Assembly: GCF_013366925.1 (NCBI RefSeq)
Contig: NZ_JAALDK010000001.1
Coordinates: 4,519,165 to 4,583,164, forward strand
Reading direction: 5' to 3'
Source: Paraburkholderia youngii
GTDB taxonomy: Bacteria; Pseudomonadota; Gammaproteobacteria; Burkholderiales; Burkholderiaceae
Length of the DNA: 64,000 bases
Shown: positions 36,262-45,372 of the stretch, piece by piece
Layout: each line of letters starts with the position of its first letter
Position numbering within the stretch: the stretch's first letter is position 1
Program-made: the position numbers and the translations under genes
The notes under the pieces: model-generated
The model's input: only the letters and a program-made list of their open reading frames with translations
Told to the model about the DNA's origin: nothing
Database searches by the model: none

Positions 36262-36289
36262 GCAACGTCGTCGCGGCAACGTCGTCGCG
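36262..36289 (+). repeat. Tandem 14-bp direct repeat in the cobA leader
   Basis: GCAACGTCGTCGCG occurs twice in a row (36262-36275 and 36276-36289). The second unit contributes the loop and 3' arm of the first leader hairpin. Confidence 0.8.
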
Positions 36290-36337
36290 ATGCGCAGACT
36301 CAACCGTCAACCGGCAATGCAATGGACAACGGCGTCC
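36272..36337 (+). promoter_or_regulatory. ANTAR-type two-hairpin element in the cobA leader
   Basis: The first hairpin (36272-36289) is CGCGGC, loop AACGTC, GTCGCG with one G-U pair. The second (36324-36337) is GGAC, loop AACGGC, GTCC. Both hexaloops have A1 and G4. The second hairpin and two following C residues are identical to those in the nirB leader. Confidence 0.6.
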
Positions 36338-36366
36338 CCTCGTGATCTTCACGGGCGGACGCCGTT
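36328..36366 (+). terminator. Attenuator terminator in the cobA leader
   Basis: Arms AACGGCGTCC and GGACGCCGTT, the same 10 bases as in the nirB leader, are followed by TTCGTTT about 42 bases before cobA. The intervening loop differs from that of nirB, so only the regulatory arms are conserved. Confidence 0.65.
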
Positions 36367-36408
36367 TTCGTTTCGAGCCACGAGAAACCCACGGCACAAG
36401 GACACAAC

Positions 36409-37209
36409 ATGAACACCAACACCGGCAAGGTCACGCTGCTGAGCGCGGGCCCAGGCGACCTCGACTTGCTGACGCTGAAGGCCGTCAAGGCGCTCGCGGC
36501 CGCCGACGTCGTGCTGCTCGACGACCTCGCGAATCCAGACATCGTGACGCTCGCGCCGCGGGCGCGCGTGATCCGCGTCGGCAAACGCGGCGGCTGCCGC
36601 TCGACGCCGCAGGCGTTCATCGAGCGGCTGATGCGGCGTTATGCGCTGAAGGGGCTGCACGTGGTGCGCGTCAAAGGCGGCGAAGCGCTGCTGTTCGGCC
36701 GCGCGGGCGAGGAGCTCGCGGTGCTGCGCGACGCGGGCCTCGCGGTCGAAATCGTCAACGGCATCTCGTCGGGCTTCGCGGCCGCGGCGGGGCTCGGCAT
36801 GTCGCTCACGCATCGGCGGCACTGCCACGGCGTGAGCTTCATCACCGCGCACACCGAAGATCACGGCGAGCCGGACTGGGCCGCGCTCGCCGCGACGCGC
36901 ACGACGCTGGCGATCTATATGGGCATGCGGCGCATCGACGGCATCGCCGCTGCCTTGCTCGCGCACCTGCCGGCCGACACGCCGGCCGCGGTCGTGCAGT
37001 GGGCTGGCGGCCGCGACGAGCGGCGCCTGTTGACGCGGCTCGATCGGCTCGCCGCCGATGCGCTCGGCGCGGGCTTCGGCAGTCCGGCGGTGATTCTGGT
37101 GGGCGATGCGGTTGGCGAGAGCGCCGAAGCGCCGTGCTGGGAACGCGAAGCTCGCGCCGGACAAGGTGGGGAAACGCTGCCCGCGCCGGCGATTGCGCGG
37201 GCGGCCTGA
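36409..37209 (+). CDS. cobA: Uroporphyrinogen-III C-methyltransferase
   Basis: This 266-residue SAM-dependent enzyme makes precorrin-2 for siroheme, the cofactor of NirB. Family segments are LLSAGPGDLDLLTLKAVKAL at the N-terminus, VVLLDDLANPDIV, VVRVKGGEALLFGRAGEE and EIVNGISSGFAAAAGLG. It is a stand-alone methyltransferase, without the CysG dehydrogenase/ferrochelatase part. It is divergent from nirB and shares the same leader arrangement, so cofactor supply and nitrite reductase are controlled together. Confidence 0.92.
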   Translation: MNTNTGKVTLLSAGPGDLDLLTLKAVKALAAADVVLLDDLANPDIVTLAPRARVIRVGKRGGCRSTPQAFIERLMRRYALKGLHVVRVKGGEALLFGRAGEELAVLRDAGLAVEIVNGISSGFAAAAGLGMSLTHRRHCHGVSFITAHTEDHGEPDWAALAATRTTLAIYMGMRRIDGIAAALLAHLPADTPAAVVQWAGGRDERRLLTRLDRLAADALGAGFGSPAVILVGDAVGESAEAPCWEREARAGQGGETLPAPAIARAA

Positions 37210-37221
37210 GATCCGATCGAA

Positions 37222-37239
37222 GCGGGCCTCGCCCGCCTT
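37222..37239. terminator. Terminator between convergent cobA and MOSC genes
   Basis: Stem GCGGGC, loop CTC, GCCCGC, then CTTT, in a 38-bp gap between convergent genes. Confidence 0.5.
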
Positions 37240-37247
37240 TCATCCAA

Positions 37248-38129
37248 TCAATCGCCGAACCCGAGCTCCGCGTCGACCTGCTGCCCGACCCGCAGCCAGG
37301 CCCCCGCCCCGCTCGCGACCAGCGCGTTGTTGCCGAACGTGACCGCGCCGTCGAAGCGTTCGCTGACGCGATAACCGAGCATCGTGTCGGTCGGCTCGTT
37401 CGGCCAGTCGGGATCGGGCGCGCCGCGCGCCTGATCGATGGTCGGCATCGGACAGCGCGAGCACAGCTTGACGAGACGCAACTCGACGCGCGCGCTCGAG
37501 TCCGCATCCGCACCGACGGCGAGCGTCTCGACATAGTCCTCTTCATAGGCATCTAAGCCCGTGAGCACGATGTTGGGTCGAAAGCGATCGATTCCAATCG
37601 ACGGCGCGCCTTTGCGGTTCAGGCGCGCGTTCAGATCGTCGAGCGAGGCCTGGCCGACCACCAGCAGCGGAAAACCATCGGCGAAAAAGGTCGTCGCACC
37701 GCCGGTGCTGTCCGTGTAGTCCGGATCGACGATGCGTTCGCGCTCCGGATCGAAGCGCAGCAAGCGCGCCGGCAGACCAAGGAACTCCGTGAACCACGCC
37801 GCCGTTGCTTCGCCGGTATCGAGCCCGTAGGCGGCGTCGCTCCACACCGCGGTATCGACCCGGGCCGCGCCGGCCAGGCGCGCGGCATCGAGCGGCGTGC
37901 GCAGCTCACGCATACCCGGCGCGTTGACGATCAGATCCTCGGCGCCGAGTTCGACCTTGATCAGGGCCATGCGCGGATACGCGCGCTGCGTGAACATCGC
38001 GCCTTCGGGATCGACGATCATCCAGTTGCGGTCGTATTCGAGGCCGGTCGCCAGCAGGCGCGCCGCATCGAGCGGGATGCCGGCGCAGGATTTGATCGGA
38101 TAGACGAACAGCTCGCTGATGGTTGGCAT
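37248..38129 (-). CDS. MOSC-domain molybdenum-cofactor-binding oxidoreductase-like protein
   Basis: This 293-residue protein has an N-terminal beta-barrel MOSC_N domain (ELFVYPIKSCAGIPLDAARL) and a C-terminal MOSC domain with FRPNIVL and the cofactor-binding Cys region LVKLCSRCPMPTIDQ. Relatives (YcbX, mARC) reduce N-hydroxylated compounds using Moco. The start at 38129 is the family N-terminus; the upstream in-frame extension is noise. Its position beside nitrate genes that also need molybdenum may be chance. Confidence 0.88.
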   Translation of the reverse strand: MPTISELFVYPIKSCAGIPLDAARLLATGLEYDRNWMIVDPEGAMFTQRAYPRMALIKVELGAEDLIVNAPGMRELRTPLDAARLAGAARVDTAVWSDAAYGLDTGEATAAWFTEFLGLPARLLRFDPERERIVDPDYTDSTGGATTFFADGFPLLVVGQASLDDLNARLNRKGAPSIGIDRFRPNIVLTGLDAYEEDYVETLAVGADADSSARVELRLVKLCSRCPMPTIDQARGAPDPDWPNEPTDTMLGYRVSERFDGAVTFGNNALVASGAGAWLRVGQQVDAELGFGD

Positions 38130-38390
38130 GATCTGAGATCTCGTGGGAAGCGCGGTTTTTGGGTGGAGACGCGATTGTAAAGCGCTGCGCGTGTATCGGT
38201 GATGGCGACCAGGGAAGCTGCCGTTCCGCGCTGGGGCGGCGGGAAGTAGAATCTTCAGATCAGGCGGGCGCCGGCGCGCGGCATGCGGCATGCGACAGAG
38301 CTGCGAAACGCGCGCGCAGGCGCCGCATCGACCCGTTGCCGAGAGAAGCCGAAGACGCCACCTTCCCCTCACCGAGACAGGACATTCATT

Positions 38391-38795
38391 ATGCTGACCA
38401 AACCCGTGTTGACCGTCGCCGAGACGACCCGCATCGTCGATGCCGCGCGCGCGGAAGCCGAGAAGAACAGGTGGCCCGTCGCGATCGTGGTCGTGGACGA
38501 CGGCGGCCATCCGCTCGCGGTGCTGCGTCTGGACGGCGCGGCGCCGGCCACCTCGTATATCGCGACCGAGAAAGCGCGCACCGCGGCGCTCGGCCGGCGC
38601 GAAACCAAGGTGTATGAAGACATGATCAACAACGGCCGCACCGCATTCCTCAGCGCACCGTTGCAGGGCACGCTCGAAGGCGGCGTGCCGGTGATCGTCG
38701 ACGGCCATGTGGTCGGCGCGGTCGGCGTGTCGGGTGTCAAGTCGGAGCAGGATGCGCAGATCGCGAAGGCCGGCATTCAGGCGCTCGGCGTTTAA
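38391..38795 (+). CDS. GlcG/HbpS-family heme-degrading-like protein
   Basis: This 134-residue small protein of the GlcG/HbpS (DUF336) family has IVDAARAEAEKNRWPVAIVV, VDDGGHPLAVLRLDGA and the C-terminal GGVPVIVDGHVVGAVGVSG. GlcG is commonly encoded beside glycolate and glyoxylate genes, as here, 80 bases before malate synthase G. Some members bind heme or cobalamin-like ligands; its function is unproven. The ATG at 38391 gives the family N-terminus. The 260-bp gap before it shows nothing certain. Confidence 0.85.
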   Translation: MLTKPVLTVAETTRIVDAARAEAEKNRWPVAIVVVDDGGHPLAVLRLDGAAPATSYIATEKARTAALGRRETKVYEDMINNGRTAFLSAPLQGTLEGGVPVIVDGHVVGAVGVSGVKSEQDAQIAKAGIQALGV

Positions 38796-38831
38796 AGCGC
38801 CGCGCGTCACAGCAATCCCGTGGCTCAACGC

Positions 38832-38855
38832 GGACCGATGCCCCCTCATCGGTCC
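38832..38855. promoter_or_regulatory. Hairpin before glcB
   Basis: Perfect 9-base arms GGACCGATG and CATCGGTCC enclose CCCCCT. It ends 20 bases before the glcB start. There is no T-run; it might be an operator or an mRNA processing or stability element. Confidence 0.4.
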
Positions 38856-38875
38856 CATAACAGATGGAGCAGTCG

Positions 38876-41050
38876 ATGACTCAGATGAACCCGCGCGGCG
38901 GACTGCAGGTCGCCGCCAACCTCGACCAGTTCGTCGAAACCGAAGCCCTGCCCGGCAGCGGAATCGACAGCGCCGCCTTCTGGTCGGGTTTCGACGCCCT
39001 CGTGCACGAGCTGGCGCCAAAAAATCGGGCGTTGCTCGCCGAGCGCGACCGCCTGCAAAGCGAACTCGACAACTGGCATCGGAGCCATCCCGGCCCGGTG
39101 CGGGATCTGCGCGAGTATCGTGCGTTTCTCGAAGGCATCGGCTACATCGTGCCCGTGCCCGCCAGCGTCCAGGCCACGACCGACCACGTGGACAGCGAAA
39201 TCTCGGAGCAGGCCGGCCCGCAGCTCGTCGTGCCGCTGTCGAACCAGCGCTACGCGCTGAACGCCGCGAACGCGCGCTGGGGCAGCCTTTACGACGCGCT
39301 GTACGGCACCGACGCGATCCCCGAAACGGATGGCGCGGAAAAGCAGAAGGGTTACAACCCGGTGCGCGGCGCCGCGGTGATCGCGTATGCGCGCAAGTTC
39401 CTCGATCAGGCCGCGCCGCTCGCGAACGGCTCGCACGCGGATGCGACGCGCTATAGCGTCGAGAACGGCCAGCTCGTGGTCGCGCTGAAGAACGGCACTA
39501 CCGCGCTGAAGACACCCGCGCAACTGGTCGGCTATCAGGGCGACGCGAGCGCGCCGTCGGCGGTGCTGCTCAAGCACAACGGCCTGCACGTCGAGATCCA
39601 GATCGATGCGAACGATCCGGTCGGCAAGACCGACGCGGCGCATGTGAAGGACGTCGTCGTCGAAGCGGCGGTCACGACGATCATCGATTGCGAGGACTCG
39701 GTCGCGGCCGTCGACGCCGACGACAAAGTGCAGCTCTATCGCAACTGGCTCGGCCTCATGAACGGCGACCTGACCGAACAGGTCACGAAGAACGGCAAGA
39801 CTTTCACGCGCCGGCTCAACGCGGACCGCGAGTACACCGGCGCGGACGGCAAGTCGCAGGTCAAGCTGCATGGCCGCTCGCTGCTGTTCATCCGCAACGT
39901 CGGCCACCTGATGACGAACCCGGCCGTATTGACCAAAGACGGCCACGAGATTCCCGAAGGCATTCTCGACGCGGTCATCACGACGCTGTGCGCGCTGCGA
40001 GACCGTCAGAACAAGCTGAACTCGCGCACCGGCTCGATCTATATCGTGAAGCCGAAGATGCACGGCCCGGCCGAAGTCGCGTTCGCGAGCGAGCTGTTCG
40101 CGCGCGTCGAAGACCTGCTGAAGCTGCCGCGCAACACGCTCAAGATGGGCATCATGGACGAGGAGCGCCGCACCAGCGTCAACCTGCTGGCGTGTATCGC
40201 CGAAGCGTCGGCGCGCGTCGCGTTCATCAACACGGGCTTCCTCGATCGCACCGGCGACGAGATGCACTCCGCGATGGAAGCGGGCCCGATGATCCGCAAG
40301 GGCGACATGAAGTCGAGCAAGTGGATCACGGCGTACGAGCGCAGCAACGTGCTGGTCGGTTTGAGCGGGGGCCTGCGCGGGCGCTCGCAGATCGGCAAGG
40401 GCATGTGGGCGATGCCCGACCTGATGCACGCGATGCTCGAGCAGAAGATCGGCCATCCGAAGGCTGGCGCGAATACCGCGTGGGTGCCCTCGCCTACCGC
40501 GGCGACGCTGCACGCGCTGCACTATCACCAGGTCGACGTGCAGGCGGTCCAGCAGGAACTCGAACGCACCGACTACGCGAAGGTGTACGACGAACTGCTC
40601 GATGGCCTGCTGACGATTCCGGTCGTCGAAAAGGCGCAATGGAGCGACGAAGAAATCCGCGCCGAGGTCGACAACAACACGCAAGGTATTCTCGGCTACG
40701 TGGTGCGCTGGATCGATCAGGGCGTCGGCTGCTCGAAGGTGCCGGACATTCACAACGTCGGCCTGATGGAAGACCGCGCGACGCTGCGTATTTCGAGCCA
40801 GCACATCGCCAACTGGCTGTATCACGGCGTGATCGAACGCGAGCTCGTCGAGGAGACGTTCAAGCGCATGGCCAAGATCGTGGACGCGCAGAACGCCGGT
40901 GATCCGCTCTACCAGCCGATGGCGCCGGGCTTCGACACGATTGCGTTCAGGGCCGCGCAAGCGCTCGTATTCGAGGGGCGCCAGCAGCCGAGCGGCTATA
41001 CCGAGCCGTTGCTGCACAAGTTCCGGCTCGAGGTGAAGCAGCAAGGTTGA
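38876..41050 (+). CDS. glcB: Malate synthase G
   Basis: This 724-residue enzyme condenses glyoxylate with acetyl-CoA to malate. Isoform G identity is shown by its length and by segments such as [20 protein letters not shown] at the N-terminus, [20 protein letters not shown] (catalytic acid region), [20 protein letters not shown], and [14 protein letters not shown]. The start at 38876 was chosen over 38864 because GGAG lies at proper distance before it. It is transcribed with or just after the GlcG-like gene and serves growth on C2 compounds. Confidence 0.95.
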   Translation: MTQMNPRGGLQVAANLDQFVETEALPGSGIDSAAFWSGFDALVHELAPKNRALLAERDRLQSELDNWHRSHPGPVRDLREYRAFLEGIGYIVPVPASVQATTDHVDSEISEQAGPQLVVPLSNQRYALNAANARWGSLYDALYGTDAIPETDGAEKQKGYNPVRGAAVIAYARKFLDQAAPLANGSHADATRYSVENGQLVVALKNGTTALKTPAQLVGYQGDASAPSAVLLKHNGLHVEIQIDANDPVGKTDAAHVKDVVVEAAVTTIIDCEDSVAAVDADDKVQLYRNWLGLMNGDLTEQVTKNGKTFTRRLNADREYTGADGKSQVKLHGRSLLFIRNVGHLMTNPAVLTKDGHEIPEGILDAVITTLCALRDRQNKLNSRTGSIYIVKPKMHGPAEVAFASELFARVEDLLKLPRNTLKMGIMDEERRTSVNLLACIAEASARVAFINTGFLDRTGDEMHSAMEAGPMIRKGDMKSSKWITAYERSNVLVGLSGGLRGRSQIGKGMWAMPDLMHAMLEQKIGHPKAGANTAWVPSPTAATLHALHYHQVDVQAVQQELERTDYAKVYDELLDGLLTIPVVEKAQWSDEEIRAEVDNNTQGILGYVVRWIDQGVGCSKVPDIHNVGLMEDRATLRISSQHIANWLYHGVIERELVEETFKRMAKIVDAQNAGDPLYQPMAPGFDTIAFRAAQALVFEGRQQPSGYTEPLLHKFRLEVKQQG

Positions 41051-41071
41051 GACCGTCCTGCTGAAACGACG

Positions 41072-41098
41072 ATGGGCGCCGCGCAACGCGGCGCCCAT
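41072..41098. terminator. Strong bidirectional terminator between glcB and galU
   Basis: A perfect 12-bp stem (ATGGGCGCCGCG, loop CAA, CGCGGCGCCCAT) is followed by TGTTTATTT on the plus strand. The flanking genes are convergent. Confidence 0.75.
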
Positions 41099-41122
41099 TG
41101 TTTATTTCAGGGCCTCGTCAGT

Positions 41123-42040
41123 TCACGCGGCTTCTGCCGTCAATTGCCCCGCCTCGCCGGCCGGCGCTTCGTTCTGCATATACGCCTGCAGATACGCCTC
41201 GAATTCAGCCTTCACCTCCGGATGGCGCAGCGCGAATTCGACGGTCGCCTTCAGATAGCCGAGCTTGCTGCCGCAATCGAAGCGCGTGCCGAAGTAGCGA
41301 TACGCGAGCACCTGCTCTTCGGTCAGCAGCGACTGCACCGCGTCCGTCAGTTGCAGCTCGCCGCCCGCGCCCGGCTTCAGCGCGCGGATATGCTTGAAGA
41401 TCGTCGGCATCAGCACGTAGCGCCCCACCACGCCGAGATTCGACGGCGCCTCGTCCGGCGCCGGCTTCTCGACGATGCCCGACAGTTTGATCACGTTGTC
41501 TTCCCACTCGCGGCCGTCGACGACGCCGTACGAACGGCTGTCCTCGCGCGCGATCGTTTCGACGCCGATCACCGAGCTGTGGTAGTGATTGAAGGTATCG
41601 ACCAACTGGCTCATCACAGGCTTCGAGCTATGCAGCAGGTCGTCGGCGAGTATCACCGCGAAGGGGCTGTCGCCCACCAGTTTTTCGGCGCACAGCACCG
41701 CATGGCCGAGACCGAGCGCTTCGGCCTGGCGCACGTAAAAGCAGTCGACGTTGGCCGGTTTGATGCTGCGAACCAGATCGAGCAGTTTCTGCTTGTTGCG
41801 CGCTTCGAGTTCGGACTCGATCTCATAGGATTTATCGAAGTGATCTTCGATCGCGCGCTTGCTGCGGCCCGTCACGAAGATCATCTCGGTGATGCCGGCG
41901 GCGATCGCTTCTTCGACCGCGTACTGGATCAGCGGCTTGTCGACGATCGGCAGCATTTCCTTCGGACTTGCTTTGGTAGCCGGCAGGAATCGTGTCCCGA
42001 GGCCCGCTACGGGAAACACGGCTTTGGTGACTTTCAGCAT
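41123..42040 (-). CDS. galU: UTP-glucose-1-phosphate uridylyltransferase
   Basis: This 305-residue cytosolic enzyme makes UDP-glucose from UTP and glucose 1-phosphate. The nucleotide-binding signature GLGTRFLPATKASPKEMLP, DKPLIQYAVEEA, and VILADDLL are all present. The start at 42040 (MLKVTKAVFPVAG) is the family N-terminus; a second ATG five codons upstream is possible. In the cepacian bce-II cluster, as I recall it, a galU-type gene (bceT) lies next to acyltransferase and glycosyltransferase genes, as here. Confidence 0.93.
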   Translation of the reverse strand: MLKVTKAVFPVAGLGTRFLPATKASPKEMLPIVDKPLIQYAVEEAIAAGITEMIFVTGRSKRAIEDHFDKSYEIESELEARNKQKLLDLVRSIKPANVDCFYVRQAEALGLGHAVLCAEKLVGDSPFAVILADDLLHSSKPVMSQLVDTFNHYHSSVIGVETIAREDSRSYGVVDGREWEDNVIKLSGIVEKPAPDEAPSNLGVVGRYVLMPTIFKHIRALKPGAGGELQLTDAVQSLLTEEQVLAYRYFGTRFDCGSKLGYLKATVEFALRHPEVKAEFEAYLQAYMQNEAPAGEAGQLTAEAA

Positions 42041-42254
42041 GGTAGGCATTCCCACATCGGTTAGAAGTTGGTGTGTTCGCGGACCTGGCGGCCAATCGAT
42101 GTCGGCGCAAGACTAGCAGAAAAATCTGCGAGGTTCACGGAAGCGGTCTTTCTCCGATTTAATTCGGATAATTCATGCATCAATCGCAATGCGATATTGC
42201 GAAAAATTGAGAGCAAATTGCTACGCATATATTTGCCGGGAGGCGAATGACAAA

Positions 42255-42276
42255 TCCGAAAGTCTTACCTTTCGGA
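42255..42276 (-). terminator. Terminator of the 47-residue gene
   Basis: On the minus strand TCCGAAAG, a six-base loop and CTTTCGGA are followed by TTTGTC, about 50 bases after the stop of the small gene at 42328. Confidence 0.5.
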
Positions 42277-42327
42277 CAGCCTTGGCGTGGCCCGTCTGGC
42301 GATCTGGCGACCGGCTTCGGCAGCACG

Positions 42328-42471
42328 TCAGTCCTGTTCGTCAACGGGCGGCAGCTTGCCTGGGTTCATTCTGTAGCGACGGATCGGCTCGTTGCGCAAG
42401 GCATCGCGGTAAGCGGAGGCGGCCACCAGGATCAGCAGGACGGCGATGCCGGCCAGTAAATGCAGGTTCAT
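42328..42471 (-). CDS. 47-residue single-pass membrane protein
   Basis: This short frame encodes a 47-residue protein with a hydrophobic N-terminal helix (MNLHLLAGIAVLLILVAASA) followed by a charged tail that includes YRDALRNEP and ends in DEQD. A GAGGTG ribosome site lies eight bases before the ATG, and a hairpin terminator follows the stop. The opposite-strand frame of 70 codons starting at 42247 has no comparable signals and is probably a shadow. The function is unknown; many inner-membrane microproteins have this form. Confidence 0.6.
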   Translation of the reverse strand: MNLHLLAGIAVLLILVAASAYRDALRNEPIRRYRMNPGKLPPVDEQD

Positions 42472-42730
42472 GACTTCACCTCGGGTCAGAGAATCCTTGA
42501 TCTAAATTAGCACGACAAAAGCGATAAATAATTCGACGCTCGATACATCACCGCGTAATTACAATTCGTCACAAAATAGATGCCGATTCAATTCGAAACG
42601 CAATTTTTTAATCATTTTGTGGGATTGTGGTGCTCTAGCATGGATGCGTCGCGGGGTGCGCAAGGACGCCCGCTCGAAGGCCGATTCCGCGTCGATTTTT
42701 TCTCTTTTCCGCTTCAGATAAGGACCGCGT

Positions 42731-43969
42731 ATGAGCGACCCAGCACTGGATGCCGCCGGCTCATCCCTGCCCCTCTCCCCGCTGCCGCGCCCCGAGAAAA
42801 ACCCGGCCGCGGCGCACGCTCGCAGCGACGCGCGTATCGATAGCGTCGGCAAGGAGCATGTGATCGACGCGATGCGAGGTTTCGCCGCGCTGCTGGTCGC
42901 CTATTTTCATTGCCGCCAGATCGCGTGGGTCGGCATGCAGGCGTTTCATCAGAGCGTCGGACATTCGTTGAGTCCGGGCAGTCTCGCCGCGTATCTGACG
43001 TTTCCGATCGCATGGGGCTCGGCCGGCGTGCCGATGTTCTTCGTGATCAGCGGCTACTGCATCCATCGCGGCGGCGCGCTGCGGCTCGCGGGCAATCCCG
43101 CTTACCGGCTCGATGCAGGCAACTTCTGGCTGCGGCGCTTCGCGCGCATCTATCCGGTGCTGCTCGCGGCGCTGGTACTGACCTTCGCGCTCGATTCGCT
43201 GAGCCTGCAATTGCCGCCCGTCAGTCACAAGATTCGCGAGATCGGCTGGCAGCCGTTTCTGGTCAATCTGTTTTCACTGCAGGGTGTGGCGGGCAAAACG
43301 TATGGCTCGAACGGCGCGCTGTGGACGCTGTCGCTCGAAGTGCAGTTCTATGCGATCTATCCGCTGCTGTTCGCGCTGCGGCGGCGCATCGGCATGAATG
43401 CCGTGCTCGCGCTCGTCGCGGTGATCAACGTTGCGTCCGCGTATGGGCTGGAGCGACATGATCTGCAGTTCTTCACGTCGTACTGGTTCTCGTGGATGCT
43501 CGGCGCGTGGATCGCCGATGTCAGGGCGCGCAACGCAGGAGAGGCGCGCGCGCCCGCATTGCTGTACGTTCTCGCGGCGGGATTGATCGCGGCAGGCTGC
43601 GTCGCGTTTCATTTCGGTCAGTACGGTGCGTTCCAGATCTGGGCGCTTGGCTTCGCGTGCTATCTGTACAAGGCGCTCGATGTGCCCAATGACCCGCAAC
43701 ACGAAGGGAGTGGCGTGCTCGCGCTGCTTCGCACTGGGTCGCGTGCGCTGTCGCGCTTGCTGTCCCGCGTGGGTGACTTCAGCTTCTCGCTGTATCTGAT
43801 TCATCTGCCGATCTTCGTGCTTCTCTCGGCGTGGCTGTTTCGTTCGTCGCTGCAGGTGTCGATCTGGCCGTCGTTTGGTTATATGTTGGTCGCGGTGCCG
43901 GCTGCCTATGTCTTCTATCGGCTGGTCGAAATGCCCGCGATGAAGTGGTCGGGGAGTCTCAAGGCGTAA
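42731..43969 (+). CDS. Acyltransferase 3 family membrane protein (exopolysaccharide O-acylation)
   Basis: This 412-residue OafA/YrhL-type acyltransferase has about ten hydrophobic segments. The family motif VIDAMRGFAALLVAYFHCRQ contains the conserved R and the catalytic His near residue 58; FFVISGYCIHRGG and NGALWTLSLEVQFYAIYP follow. It transfers acetyl groups to surface sugars. AAGGA precedes the ATG. By order it would correspond to bceS of the cepacian bce-II set. Only the toxin module separates it from the glycosyltransferase genes. Confidence 0.88.
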   Translation: MSDPALDAAGSSLPLSPLPRPEKNPAAAHARSDARIDSVGKEHVIDAMRGFAALLVAYFHCRQIAWVGMQAFHQSVGHSLSPGSLAAYLTFPIAWGSAGVPMFFVISGYCIHRGGALRLAGNPAYRLDAGNFWLRRFARIYPVLLAALVLTFALDSLSLQLPPVSHKIREIGWQPFLVNLFSLQGVAGKTYGSNGALWTLSLEVQFYAIYPLLFALRRRIGMNAVLALVAVINVASAYGLERHDLQFFTSYWFSWMLGAWIADVRARNAGEARAPALLYVLAAGLIAAGCVAFHFGQYGAFQIWALGFACYLYKALDVPNDPQHEGSGVLALLRTGSRALSRLLSRVGDFSFSLYLIHLPIFVLLSAWLFRSSLQVSIWPSFGYMLVAVPAAYVFYRLVEMPAMKWSGSLKA

Positions 43970-44189
43970 GTACACCCTGCGCTGTGTCAACCCCGTAACG
44001 GCCAAGTGCCGCGACGGGGGCTTAGGTATGCATCCCGAAGTTTCGATTGCGACCGCCCGCGAAAAGGCGCTCGTCATGCGCGGTTTGATTCGCGCGCGCA
44101 AATGGCCATCAAAATCATCCATCGCCCATTCCACATCCCCGTATTCGCCTGCTAGCGTGGCAACCCCAATCGCTACGGAGGAATTCAGG

Positions 44190-45030
44190 ATGTCGTATCA
44201 ACAGGATTCGGGCACAGTGCGCGTGATACTCAGTGCGCCGCAACTGGCTGCGGTGCTCTCCCGGCAGTCTATCAACCCCGCCGAAATGCTTTCCAACCGG
44301 CTATGGGGCGGCTTGCAGGTAGTCGGCGGGGTACTGGAAATGGTTGGGGCGGCAACGCTTTGCGTGCTTCCGGAACCGACGATGGCAAGCAAGGCCGGAT
44401 GTGTTGTGTTCGGCGTACATGGCTCAGATACGGTGTCGGCAGGTGTACGCCAAATCTGGACAGGCCGGGATACCGCCACGCTGATCCAGCAAGGTACGAC
44501 GAAACTGGCCGAGGCGATGAAGGCCAGTCCTGACATGGCGAATAATATCGGCCTGTCAGTCGATATGATCGTGCCGTTTGGATTCGCGGGATCGATCAAG
44601 GCTGCGCGCGTGGCCAGCGTCACGATGGGCCGGATCAATCTGCAAATGCATGAAGCAAAAGCCCTAAATCCGAGGCTCGGAGGGCATACAATAAAGGAGC
44701 ACATTGGCAATGTCAGAGGAGTATTTGAGGGCGCGCCTGAGAAAATATCCTAAAATGGACGTCGCATCTTCTTTCTACGACCTGAAAACAGCAGAATTGG
44801 CCATTTCGAGAATTGTGCGAATTAATTCCATTAAAATCAGATCCTGGTCACGGTCTCGGCCAAATTATCATTTAGTCTTAAACGAAAACGCTGGCCGGGA
44901 TATTGGCTATGGAGTGGTTAGGGAAACAGGGGAGTTAATTCGACTACATGGAATCCGGCTAGTATTGAAGCATGAAACATATAATGGAATGCCATATTAC
45001 ATTATTACGTCATATGCAACCAAATTATGA
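44190..45030 (+). pseudogene. Frameshifted polymorphic toxin with RNase A-like C-terminal domain
   Basis: Two overlapping frames encode one toxin. Frame one (from ATG 44190, after GGAGG) gives an N-terminal domain with glycine-rich hydrophobic segments (LQVVGGVLEMVGAATL, VVFGVHGSDTVSAGVRQIW) and reaches the toxin entry motif GGHTIKEHIG. Frame two continues as MSEEYLRARL, VASSFYDLKTAELAIS, IRSWSRSRPNYHLVL and the ending YYIITSYATKL, the pattern of the bacterial CdiA-CT RNase A domain. Removing one A near 44709-44710 would restore HIG-MSEEYLRARL and one protein of about 280 residues. The DNA of the second half is AT-richer than its surroundings. As written the toxin is inactive unless ribosomes shift frame or this is an assembly error. 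Confidence 0.75.
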
Positions 45031-45329
45031 GCCACACAGAAAATAACCCTTCATACCCAAATCTCGATATTCTGTTTGGCGGATATCTCAATCAGGATTA
45101 TCACTATATCGGGGACTCGATTGAAGAAATCGTCGGCATCTATAAGAATGCGATTACTTCGAAAATGCGCAAGTCTGCTATCAACGAAATTAACCAGCTG
45201 GCAGAGAACTTCGGCGAAAACCTAGATAGTGCCTTCTATGAAATGTACGGACATGATTTTAATCCGAAGCTATGGGGTCACACGACTGCATCGTTTCTTG
45301 AGGAACTCAAGCGCATTCTGAGCGAGTAA
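45027..45329 (+). CDS. CdiI-like immunity protein 1
   Basis: This 100-residue acidic protein resembles the CdiI_2-type contact-dependent inhibition immunity family: YPNLDILFGGYLNQDYHYIG, INEINQLAENFGENL, and the ending LWGHTTASFLEELKRILSE. Its ATG overlaps the toxin stop codon (ATGA), the usual tight toxin-immunity pairing. It is AT-rich. It should bind and block the RNase domain encoded immediately upstream. Confidence 0.8.
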   Translation: MSHTENNPSYPNLDILFGGYLNQDYHYIGDSIEEIVGIYKNAITSKMRKSAINEINQLAENFGENLDSAFYEMYGHDFNPKLWGHTTASFLEELKRILSE

Positions 45330-45372
45330 TGCACTCGTCTCCCCTTGCAAAAAACGGAGCGTAGAATGGAAA

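Larger units (their letters stand above)
35819..36408. other. 590-bp divergent control region between nirB and cobA
   Basis: This region has no gene. From the nirB side it holds an attenuator hairpin (35866-35913), an upstream hexaloop hairpin (35960-35977), a sigma-54 promoter (35992-36007), two NtrC-like dyads (36108-36145), a facing sigma-54 promoter (36236-36251), and the matching pair of leader hairpins before cobA (36272-36289 and 36324-36366). The layout is nearly symmetric. Confidence 0.7.

Noticed and set aside
36274..36289. A GG-N10-GC match read as a sigma-54 promoter for cobA
   Set aside because: It coincides with the first leader hairpin and the tandem repeat, and a better match lies at 36236-36251.
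38846..41098. A 750-codon minus-strand frame opposite glcB
   Set aside because: Malate synthase G on the plus strand explains the region in full; the antisense product has no recognisable domain.
42247..42459. A 70-codon plus-strand frame downstream of galU
   Set aside because: A GGGAGG lies before the ATG, but the product has no recognisable features, and the opposite strand carries a small gene with start, ribosome site and terminator.
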